Shown here piece after piece: positions 13,956-21,122 of a DNA stretch of 25,083 bases. The DNA is from CAZUSC01 sp964622915. GTDB lineage: Bacteria > Patescibacteriota > Andersenbacteria > UBA10190. Below the pieces are notes generated by a model that made no database searches, was not told the DNA's origin, and was given only the letters and a program-made list of their open reading frames with translations. A program made the position numbers and the translations under genes. How positions within the stretch are numbered: position 1 is the stretch's first letter; every line of letters starts with the position of its first letter. The DNA lies in contig CAZUSC010000027.1 in assembly GCA_964622915.1 (NCBI GenBank), positions 1 through 25,083 of the forward strand, in the 5' to 3' direction.

Positions 13956-16900
13956 ATGAGTAAGCAGCCCAAAATTGCCCTGATTGATGCGAATGCTTTG
14001 ATCCATCGGGCGTACCATGCCTTGCCGCCCATGAGCACCAAGGAGGGAACACCGACACAAGCCGTATATGGTTTTACAGCCATGCTGCTAAAAATGTTCA
14101 GCACTTTAAAGCCGACTCACGTAGCAGCTGCTTTTGACGTGCCGGGACCAACTTTTCGGCATAAGGAGTACGAGCATTACAAGGCCACTCGTAAACCTGC
14201 CCCGCCGGATTTAATCGAACAGTTTGACACCGTGCGTGAAGTGCTGCGGGCTTTTAATATTCCCATCCTACAGTTAACCGGGTTTGAAGCCGACGACATT
14301 ATTGGCACGCTGGTTAAGCAACTGGGTAATGACAAAATTAAAAAAGTAATTGTCACCGGCGACATGGACACCTTGCAGTTGGTTGATGATTCCACCGCCA
14401 TTTTTACTCTTAAGCGCGGAGTGACGGATACCATTACATATGATCGCCAAACGATCATAGAAAAATTTGGTTTCGGCCCCGAGCATGTTGTTGACTACAA
14501 AGGATTGCGCGGGGATCCCTCCGACAATATACCGGGCGTCGCTGGTGTTGGTGATAAAACCGCCCGGGAGCTAGTGGCTGCCTACGGTTCTATCGAAGAA
14601 ATATTTGAACATCTGAAAGAGCTGTCTCCCCGTGTCCAAAAGCGGCTTACCGGTCATAAAAAAGAGGCTTTATTTAGCAAAAGGCTGGCTACCATTCGTC
14701 AGGATGTTCCGATTGAATTCTCCTTGGATGCCGCCCGCCTGGAAGAATATGACGCCAATGACGTTAGTCGGCTCTTTACTAAGCTAGAATTTCGCAGTCT
14801 ACTACAGAGATTACCTAAGGGCGGGACTACTATTCAGCCCACCTTATATGATGGCAATGATTCTACCAGCGAAGCTAAACTGCCGGATAATTATTTTATT
14901 GTTTCTTCCGCGTCAGAAACCAAAGCGCTAAAAGCAATTCTCCAGGCAGCGGATGTGATTGCCTTCGACACTGAAAACGATTATCTGGGCGCGCGAGAAT
15001 ATCCCATAGTTGGCATGAGCTTTGCGGCGAAAGTCTCCGGCCGCATCCGCGCTTGGTATGTTCCAGTGACGCCGGAGAGCGTCAAGAGTTGGCGGGATAT
15101 CTTGGAAGATGCCTCCATAAAAAAAGTCGGGCACAACTTGAAATATGACTGGGAGGTCCTTCAGCAATCGGAGGTAACTTTAAAGGGAATCCACTTTGAT
15201 TCCATGCTGGCCGGCTACCTACTCAACCCGGGCAGCCGACAATTCAGTCTGGATGATATGGCGTTAACAGAACTGAACTATCGCACCATTCCTTTAAGCG
15301 CGTTACTGGATAAGAAAAATAAGGCGGCACGGGTGTCTGATATCCCACCGCTGGAGCTGGCGCGTTATGCCGCCGAAGACGCCGAGGTGGCTTTACGTCT
15401 GTTTGATAAACTGGCGCCAAAAATAAAATCAGAAAAATTGGAGGGAGTACTCAATGATATTGAGATTCCGTTGATAGCAGTGCTGGCGAAAATGGAACTT
15501 AATGGCGTAGCGGTTGATAAAATTGTGTTGAAAAAACTGCACACAAAACTTGTGCGCAAGCTAGCCAAGCTCGAAGAAACCATTTGGCAGCTGGCTGGCG
15601 GGAAATTTAACATCAACTCTACGCAGCAACTGCGAGTAATTTTATTTGAAAAATTAAACCTGCCTACTACCCATATTAAACGCACGCAAACCGGCTACTC
15701 GACGGCAGCGCCGGAACTAGAAAAACTGCGAGGGGAACACAAAATAATTGATAACATTGTCTCTTACCGCGAACTGACAAAGTTGCTTAATACGTACATT
15801 GATACGCTACCGCAGCTAATTAACAAAAAGACCGGCCGGATTTACGCTTCCTTTAACCAGGTAGTAGCCGCCACCGGCCGCCTATCGTGTCTTCCAGCAG
15901 GAACTCTTGTGAATACAGGCCGCGGTTTAATAGGCATTGAAGAAATTTTCGTAGGAGATTTTGTGCATACGCCGGAGGGAAAGCGTAAAGTCCTCGCACA
16001 TCAACTTACTGGTCCAAAACAAACAATTATGCTGAAGCTTGATAATGGCATTGAAATTTCTTGCAGCCCTGAACATAAGTTTCGTAGTCTGGGCAAATGG
16101 GTTACTGCTAGTGAACTCCAGCGGGGCTCACCTTTATATATGACTTATAAGCAAGGACTATTCGGAACGGAAAAAAAACTGAAATCAAGTTCTCGATCTG
16201 CTTATCGCACACGCAAGTCACCAACTATTCCGAAAGAGTGGTCTGTTGAGTTGGCCGAGCTTGTTGGTTATTTCATGGCCGATGGTCATATTGCAAAAAG
16301 TAATTATAACGGCAAGCCTTGCAAGGTTATCTTGGCATTTGGCTGGGATGATAAGGAGCTTATAAATCGTTACGAGAAAATTATTATTAAGTTCTTTGGT
16401 AAATCCCCAACATTTCGTGAGACGAAATCATGTCCTGTATTGGAAGTTTCCGGGGTTGACATCGGAGGGTTTCTGGAAGATATAGGGGCAGGAGGCAAAT
16501 CTGGTGAGATTCAGGTTCCGCCGAGCTTGTTCAAAGCTCCCAAGCAAATCGTCGCTTCGTTTTTGCGGGGGTATTTTGAAGGAGATGGCTTTGTTTCGAA
16601 ACAAATTAATGTTCGGTCTGTAAGTTACATAATGTTGCAAGGCGTTCAGCAATTATTAGCCATGTTTGGCGTACCCTCCCGCCTATCTCCAGGTCAGCAT
16701 GATCCACTTGGACATGCTCCGAGACATACACTCCGTATTAACAGTGATCGTGGACGGGTAGTATTTGCAAGGGATATCAACTTTGTATCTATAAGAAAAA
16801 GGAAACTTAGCGGTAAATACGCTGCACAGGCGAAATATAATCTACGTCGTGGAAGAAAGACAGGAACTATTAAGGAAATTATTACATTGCCATTGGAGTT

Positions 16901-18020
16901 TAATGCGAATGAATTTAAGCAAGCTTTCTATAGCATCTTTCGTGGTCAAGGAATACCTATTCCACAGGCCGCTTATGTGCAAGCGAGCAAATTCGTCAAT
17001 GGCTCGACGATCGGCCAAACAATGGCATTGCCGTTTATGGAAAAAGTAGTGGGAGATATAGCTGTTCCTCTCAGCGTTTCTTATCCAAAATGTAGATTTC
17101 TAGAGGAGGCTGTCGAGTATCAATATTTCGAAGTTAAAGTTCAAGATATTCGACATGATCAGCAGCAGCCGATGTATGACATCACAGTCGAAGATACTGA
17201 GAATTACTTTGCGCAAGGCGTGCTTGTTCACAACTCTAATGACCCGAATCTACAAAATATCCCGGTTCGCACCGAGCTCGGACAAGAAATCCGGCGGGCT
17301 TTTGTGGCCGAGCGTGGCAATCTTTTAGTGAAGGCGGATTACTCGCAGATCGAGCTGCGCCTAGCCGCGCACCTGTCGCAGGATAAGAGGATGATTGAAG
17401 TTTTTCGGGCCGGTGAAGATATTCATCGGGCCACCGCGGCTTGGGTGCATGGTATCGACATAAGTAAAGTTACATCGGCCCAGCGCCGTGAGGCGAAGAC
17501 GCTGAATTTTGGCGTTCTGTACGGAATGGGGCCGCAAAAATTTGCGCTGACCAGCGGCTTGAGCATGGAAGAAGCCCGCTCCTTTATTGGTCGTTATTAC
17601 GACCAATATCCGCAACTGACGGCTTACATTGACACCACTATTAATTACGCCAAGGACAAAGGATATGTGGCCACACTGTTCGGCCGCAAGCGCTATTTAC
17701 CGGAGATAAATTCCAGCGCCCCGGTCATTCGTGCCCAGGCGGAACGGATAGCTTTTAATTTCCCGCTGCAAGGTACGGCCGCTGACATACTAAAGAAAGC
17801 AATGATTGTTTTACAAGAAGATTTAGCTGCTCGCTTTCCGGACAGCCGGCTGATTCTCACTGTCCACGACGAACTGGTTGTTGAAGTTCCTGCCAAACAG
17901 GCGAGTGATTTAGCACGCACTATGAAAAAAAGCATGGAAGGGGTCATCAAACTGGATGTCCCTTTGGAAGTGGAAGTAAGTAAGGGGCCTAATTGGCGGG
18001 ATATGACAACGGCGCTCTAA
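13956..18020 (+). CDS. polA: DNA polymerase I interrupted by an in-frame intein
   Basis: 1354 aa precursor from ATG 13956 (MSKQPKIALIDANALIHRAY); upstream in-frame starts such as 13920 add unlike residues. Removing the intein (645-1093) leaves 905 aa, normal for Pol I. Order: 5'-3' exonuclease (about 1-270; GFEADDIIGTL, VTGDMDTLQLV, DPSDNIPGVAGVGDKTA); a 3'-5' proofreading domain with all acidic motifs intact (AFDTEND, VGHNLKYDWEVL, YAAEDAEVALRLF); then the polymerase domain with motif A VKADYSQIELRLA, motif B RREAKTLNFGVLYG and motif C TVHDELVVEV. The intein splits the conserved ATGRLS/SNDPNLQNIP segment. No frameshift is seen. The enzyme should need splicing to be active, since this segment contacts the template. 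The gene converges on the CAP gene 9 nt away. Confidence 0.96.
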   Translation: MSKQPKIALIDANALIHRAYHALPPMSTKEGTPTQAVYGFTAMLLKMFSTLKPTHVAAAFDVPGPTFRHKEYEHYKATRKPAPPDLIEQFDTVREVLRAFNIPILQLTGFEADDIIGTLVKQLGNDKIKKVIVTGDMDTLQLVDDSTAIFTLKRGVTDTITYDRQTIIEKFGFGPEHVVDYKGLRGDPSDNIPGVAGVGDKTARELVAAYGSIEEIFEHLKELSPRVQKRLTGHKKEALFSKRLATIRQDVPIEFSLDAARLEEYDANDVSRLFTKLEFRSLLQRLPKGGTTIQPTLYDGNDSTSEAKLPDNYFIVSSASETKALKAILQAADVIAFDTENDYLGAREYPIVGMSFAAKVSGRIRAWYVPVTPESVKSWRDILEDASIKKVGHNLKYDWEVLQQSEVTLKGIHFDSMLAGYLLNPGSRQFSLDDMALTELNYRTIPLSALLDKKNKAARVSDIPPLELARYAAEDAEVALRLFDKLAPKIKSEKLEGVLNDIEIPLIAVLAKMELNGVAVDKIVLKKLHTKLVRKLAKLEETIWQLAGGKFNINSTQQLRVILFEKLNLPTTHIKRTQTGYSTAAPELEKLRGEHKIIDNIVSYRELTKLLNTYIDTLPQLINKKTGRIYASFNQVVAATGRLSCLPAGTLVNTGRGLIGIEEIFVGDFVHTPEGKRKVLAHQLTGPKQTIMLKLDNGIEISCSPEHKFRSLGKWVTASELQRGSPLYMTYKQGLFGTEKKLKSSSRSAYRTRKSPTIPKEWSVELAELVGYFMADGHIAKSNYNGKPCKVILAFGWDDKELINRYEKIIIKFFGKSPTFRETKSCPVLEVSGVDIGGFLEDIGAGGKSGEIQVPPSLFKAPKQIVASFLRGYFEGDGFVSKQINVRSVSYIMLQGVQQLLAMFGVPSRLSPGQHDPLGHAPRHTLRINSDRGRVVFARDINFVSIRKRKLSGKYAAQAKYNLRRGRKTGTIKEIITLPLEFNANEFKQAFYSIFRGQGIPIPQAAYVQASKFVNGSTIGQTMALPFMEKVVGDIAVPLSVSYPKCRFLEEAVEYQYFEVKVQDIRHDQQQPMYDITVEDTENYFAQGVLVHNSNDPNLQNIPVRTELGQEIRRAFVAERGNLLVKADYSQIELRLAAHLSQDKRMIEVFRAGEDIHRATAAWVHGIDISKVTSAQRREAKTLNFGVLYGMGPQKFALTSGLSMEEARSFIGRYYDQYPQLTAYIDTTINYAKDKGYVATLFGRKRYLPEINSSAPVIRAQAERIAFNFPLQGTAADILKKAMIVLQEDLAARFPDSRLILTVHDELVVEVPAKQASDLARTMKKSMEGVIKLDVPLEVEVSKGPNWRDMTTAL
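15888..17234 (+). mobile_element. LAGLIDADG-type intein within polA
   Basis: 449 codons in frame with polA. The N-terminal block A begins with Cys (CLPAGTLVNTGRGLIGIEEI). Block B is GIEISCSPEHKF with its His. Two dodecapeptide endonuclease motifs follow: LAELVGYFMADGHIA (near 16255) and FLRGYFEGDGFVS (near 16561), each with the catalytic acid. Block F/G is YDITVEDTENYFAQGVLVHN, ending in the His-Asn needed for cyclisation, and the next host residue is Ser (TCT 17235). All splicing and homing motifs I can check are intact, so it is probably functional and mobile. It is visibly more A+T-rich than the host gene: row 16141-16200 has 22 G/C of 60, row 17281-17340 has 32. Confidence 0.95.
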
Positions 18021-18029
18021 GAATACTCG

Positions 18030-19139
18030 CTAATTATAATTCTCCAGACAGGCGTTAAACGTTTTCACCTGATTGTTGTAAGCGGCAACTAAAGTGACCA
18101 GTTCTTGGTTTAAGTGATTATATTCGTCCACTTGTTCATTGTAAGACTCTTGTAGAGATTTTAATGCATTTTCGGCGGCGGGCAGCTCGCTTTGTTGTTT
18201 GTCTTTAGCTTGATCAATTAAGGCTTGTCCCTCACCTTGTAATTTTTTGCCGGCATCCCAGTAGGGTTGAGCTTGTTCTGGTGAGCCAGTTTCTTGGTAA
18301 ATTCGATTTCCGGCGGCAATTTTCTGATTACCCTGTTCAATTTTATTCTGACCATCGGTTATTAATGCCTTTATGGCATCGGCCAGTTGTTCAACTGCAA
18401 AAAACTTTTCGGCAATACTGGCATCTTGATTGATTAATTCTTGTTGGAGTTGCTCGGCTGTTAGTTGTTTGGTTTCAATGCTTTTTTTCAGATTGGTGTC
18501 TACCGCGGCGCAAACGGCGGCCGGGGTACCAAAAGTTTGGACGGCCAGCCATACACTGCGACCTTCAAATGTGCCCTGGCCAACGGCAACGCCGATTTCT
18601 GTATAGCCGTTTTCCAAAATGTTAGCGCGATGGCCTGGGCTATCCATCCAAGCCTGCACTAAAGCGGCATCACTAGCAAAATTACCCAGGGCCAAGTTTT
18701 CCCCAACTTTTAAGTATTCATAGGCAGCCGCTTCAACAACATCGGCCGGTCCTTTGCCTTGGGGCGAAATATGTTCAAAATATTGCAGGGCCAGCATATC
18801 CTGCAGCTTGTTGTGGGCGGCTTGATTCAAAGTTGTATTAAGAGACAAAGTTCTTGCTCCATTTGCTGTACGCTGTACGTTGGTCGCTATAAAAACACCG
18901 TTGATGCTTAGCTGCCCAGCTCTGCCCGAGGTGTCGGCTCGCAGCGGTGGCGGCGTAGCAATTGTTTTTTCTCCCTCGGCTAGCTGCGCCAACCCTGTTT
19001 GATTGTCAATTTTCGGCTCCGGAGCGGGCGAGGCGGACTTGTTCAAGGGGACAACATCCTTAATGGCCGGCCAGCTAAGTACTGCCATGCCTGTAAAAAG
19101 GAGCACAAAAGCGAGTACGGATGACAGGCGAGACCCCAT
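18030..19139 (-). CDS. CAP (SCP/PR-1) domain surface protein with C-terminal coiled coil
   Basis: 369 aa from ATG 19139; in-frame starts up to 19235 lie upstream of a TATAAT box and are rejected. Residues 1-24 are a signal anchor. A Pro-rich linker (about 35-70) leads to a CAP domain (about 80-207) with FEHISPQGKG (His123), VGENLALGNF (Glu147) and AWMDSPGHRANIL (His170), the conserved His/Glu cavity residues. Residues about 212-365 are rich in Gln, Glu, Lys and Ala and look like a long coiled coil. CAP proteins are secreted and bind sterols, lipids or wall components in other organisms; the bacterial role is unclear. The coiled coil may mediate oligomers or attachment. Divergent from the next gene, with 74 nt between starts. 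Confidence 0.88.
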   Translation of the reverse strand: MGSRLSSVLAFVLLFTGMAVLSWPAIKDVVPLNKSASPAPEPKIDNQTGLAQLAEGEKTIATPPPLRADTSGRAGQLSINGVFIATNVQRTANGARTLSLNTTLNQAAHNKLQDMLALQYFEHISPQGKGPADVVEAAAYEYLKVGENLALGNFASDAALVQAWMDSPGHRANILENGYTEIGVAVGQGTFEGRSVWLAVQTFGTPAAVCAAVDTNLKKSIETKQLTAEQLQQELINQDASIAEKFFAVEQLADAIKALITDGQNKIEQGNQKIAAGNRIYQETGSPEQAQPYWDAGKKLQGEGQALIDQAKDKQQSELPAAENALKSLQESYNEQVDEYNHLNQELVTLVAAYNNQVKTFNACLENYN

Positions 19140-19148
19140 AATGAATTG

Positions 19149-19154
19149 ATTATA
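19149..19154 (-). promoter_or_regulatory. -10 box of the CAP gene
   Basis: On the minus strand this is a perfect TATAAT, 9 nt before the ATG at 19139. A weak -35 (TTAAGT, 3 of 6 bases) lies 18 bases upstream. The transcript would have only two or three untranslated bases. Confidence 0.5.
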
Positions 19155-19179
19155 CGCTATTGGTAAGGCCAGACTTAAG

Positions 19180-19207
19180 TTGCCGCTCGTAAATAAAGGG
19201 GTAATAT
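19180..19207 (+). promoter_or_regulatory. Candidate promoter of the 458-aa gene
   Basis: TTGCCG (19180-19185, 4 of 6 matches to -35), 16-bp spacer, TAATAT (19202-19207, 4 of 6 to -10). The ATG at 19214 is 6 nt beyond the box, so the message would be leaderless. AAGGGG at 19196-19201 could alternatively serve as a distant ribosome site on a longer message. Confidence 0.4.
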
Positions 19208-19213
19208 TAAGTG

Positions 19214-20590
19214 ATGACTTCATTGGAAACTTCACCTAGCGCGGGCGCTTCACCAGAAGAGAAAAGCGTTGACGAACCCAGTGTTTCGGCGCCAGACCCT
19301 GTCTCTTCGGAGAGAATTTTTAATGCAAAAGAGGATTTAACAGAACAAGACCGGAAAGGTATTATAGGCGAGCTCAGAGAATTCCGGGACAAAGATGATT
19401 GGATGAATATTGCGCGCAATTTGGCGCATCTAAGAAGAGCTGGCGTGCGCATTAATAAAGAGAAATGGGGTGAAGTGGCGGGAGAATTGCAAGCAAAAAC
19501 GGAAAAATATAGGAGTGATCCGCGCAAATTGGCTTTGTACCTATCTTATGGACGCTGCTTAGGCATGATTAAAGAAGAGCATGTGAGCGAGGACGACAAA
19601 GAAATACTTGATAATTATTACAAAAAACAGATCAAACTTGCACCGCCCGAGCGTGATAAAAACTTCTCCCGTTTTTGCGCCTCGCTTAGGTTGTTGGACA
19701 AGAAAAAAGACTTAGACGGGGCGACTAGAGCAATACGGCACGAAATGACACTCTCTGTCGCCGACAAAGATGAAAAGGGGAGATTTCAGAAAGAAGACTT
19801 GGCTAAGGGTCAGACGACTCTTGTGATGGCCAGGGCAAAGTTTATTTATGGCGCCGATCGCCTTGGAACGCAGGAGAAGGCTGCAAAATATATGCAGAAA
19901 GAATTAAAAGCCGCTAGCGAGGCAAAGGAATGGAATATTTTTGCTCGCACGCGCAATCTTTATGAGTATGTAACGGACAAAGAATATGGCTTAAGCGATG
20001 AACAGAAGACATCAATGAAAGTAATGGTTAATTCTTTGCGCGGCACTTGGAATAACTTTAATTCATATATCGGACGACTGGTTGGCAGAGGCAAAAGCGT
20101 GGCAGAAGTAACTGCTGATTTAGTGAGTGGTCCAGAGGAAGGCACGAGTACGGAAGTTGATCCAGCTGGAATCTCAGAACCAGAATCCTCAGGGATTACT
20201 AAAGCTGATGAACCTGACCATTCTAAAAAAGCCCAGTTCAACGCTGACGAACTAGCAGAAGAGATAATTGATTTTGATAACGAGGAGAAAATTGAAAATC
20301 CTGCCGAAGGGGTTCAGCATCCCGATAGCTTCGATCTTGATCCGGATACGCATTCTGAGGAAATGAGGAGATTAAATGCGCAAAACCCGGCTCTACTCAA
20401 ACGATATTTTGAGACAAGAGAACAGCTGGATTCCATAAACAGAAAAGAAAACATCGATGAATATCTGCGTCTTACTAGGGAGAGGCAGGCCATAGTAACC
20501 GAAGTGATTAGGAGTGGTTTTAAATTGGATGGCGGCGATTTAGAAAATTTTTACCAGGCCGAAACACAAAAACTGGTTGGCAGTGCATAG
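19214..20590 (+). CDS. Unknown charged, helical cytoplasmic protein
   Basis: 458 aa from ATG 19214 (GTG 19211 is alternative). I do not recognise a family. There is no signal peptide or membrane segment. The first 35 residues are Ser/Pro/Glu-rich and probably disordered. About 36-290 are predicted by eye to be a run of amphipathic helices (DDWMNIARNLAHLRRAGVR, LALYLSYGRCLGMIKEEHV), which resembles helical-repeat proteins in feel but without a clear repeat. An acidic linker (about 300-385) follows, then a short helical C-terminal domain (RRLNAQNPALLKRYFETREQ). It precedes the tail-anchored and TraG-like genes on the same strand and could belong with them. Confidence 0.75.
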   Translation: MTSLETSPSAGASPEEKSVDEPSVSAPDPVSSERIFNAKEDLTEQDRKGIIGELREFRDKDDWMNIARNLAHLRRAGVRINKEKWGEVAGELQAKTEKYRSDPRKLALYLSYGRCLGMIKEEHVSEDDKEILDNYYKKQIKLAPPERDKNFSRFCASLRLLDKKKDLDGATRAIRHEMTLSVADKDEKGRFQKEDLAKGQTTLVMARAKFIYGADRLGTQEKAAKYMQKELKAASEAKEWNIFARTRNLYEYVTDKEYGLSDEQKTSMKVMVNSLRGTWNNFNSYIGRLVGRGKSVAEVTADLVSGPEEGTSTEVDPAGISEPESSGITKADEPDHSKKAQFNADELAEEIIDFDNEEKIENPAEGVQHPDSFDLDPDTHSEEMRRLNAQNPALLKRYFETREQLDSINRKENIDEYLRLTRERQAIVTEVIRSGFKLDGGDLENFYQAETQKLVGSA

Positions 20591-20601
20591 AGAGTGTAAA
20601 G

Positions 20602-20630
20602 GTTACAGAATAGCTGTTACAACATATAAT
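20602..20630 (+). promoter_or_regulatory. Promoter of the tail-anchored protein gene
   Basis: GTTACA (20602-20607, 4 of 6 to -35), 17-bp spacer, and a perfect TATAAT (20625-20630). The ATG at 20637 is 6 nt beyond the box, so the message should begin at the start codon. The spacer contains a small near-palindrome (TTACAG-AATAG-CTGTTA) that could be an operator. Confidence 0.6.
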
Positions 20631-20636
20631 TAGCTT

Positions 20637-21119
20637 ATGCCCGCTTCCCGCGAGCGTACTCCCCATGAGCGGGAGACGTTAATGTTTGCCAAACCGGAAG
20701 CCGCTCAGCGATTTTCTGAACGGGTGGCCGAGCGTGTGCAAAGGCAGCGGCAGCCGGGCGTAAAACGTGACAAAGAAATTTTGGGGGAGGAAGTGGCAGA
20801 AGAATTTGCCCAGGCGGGAGAAACTGTGGCCAGCATCAATAATCGTCCTTGGGAACATACGCCAGAAGAACATGCCGAGGTCCAGCAATTGGTGAATACT
20901 GCTTTCGCCCAGGATTTAGGCCGGGCCCTCCAGCAAGCCAAAGCCAGCCCTCATTATCCGCGCAACCTTGACTTACTGCATGACCTGCTGACGACTGAAA
21001 TGTATGAACACTTGCGGGAGGCAAAAATTAATCGGCAACCCACAGCTCTGTGGTTAATGGGCATCAGCATTGTGACCTTGCTTACTCTGGCGGCCATACT
21101 GCTAGTCTTTTTACTTTAA
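20637..21119 (+). CDS. Small tail-anchored membrane protein of unknown function
   Basis: 160 aa. The body (about 1-134) is charged and helical, rich in Glu, Arg and Gln (RFSERVAERVQRQRQPGVKR, EEVAEEFAQAGETVASINNR). The only membrane segment is at the very C-terminus (WLMGISIVTLLTLAAILLVF), so the bulk should face the cytoplasm. I recognise no family. It ends 3 nt before the TraG-like ATPase gene and is presumably co-translated with it, which suggests a partner or membrane adaptor for that ATPase. Confidence 0.75.
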   Translation: MPASRERTPHERETLMFAKPEAAQRFSERVAERVQRQRQPGVKRDKEILGEEVAEEFAQAGETVASINNRPWEHTPEEHAEVQQLVNTAFAQDLGRALQQAKASPHYPRNLDLLHDLLTTEMYEHLREAKINRQPTALWLMGISIVTLLTLAAILLVFLL

Positions 21120-21122
21120 AAT

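Noticed and set aside
15888..17234. Group I or II intron, or a frameshifted polA
   Set aside because: The insert is one open frame in phase with both halves of polA and has intein splicing motifs at both ends.
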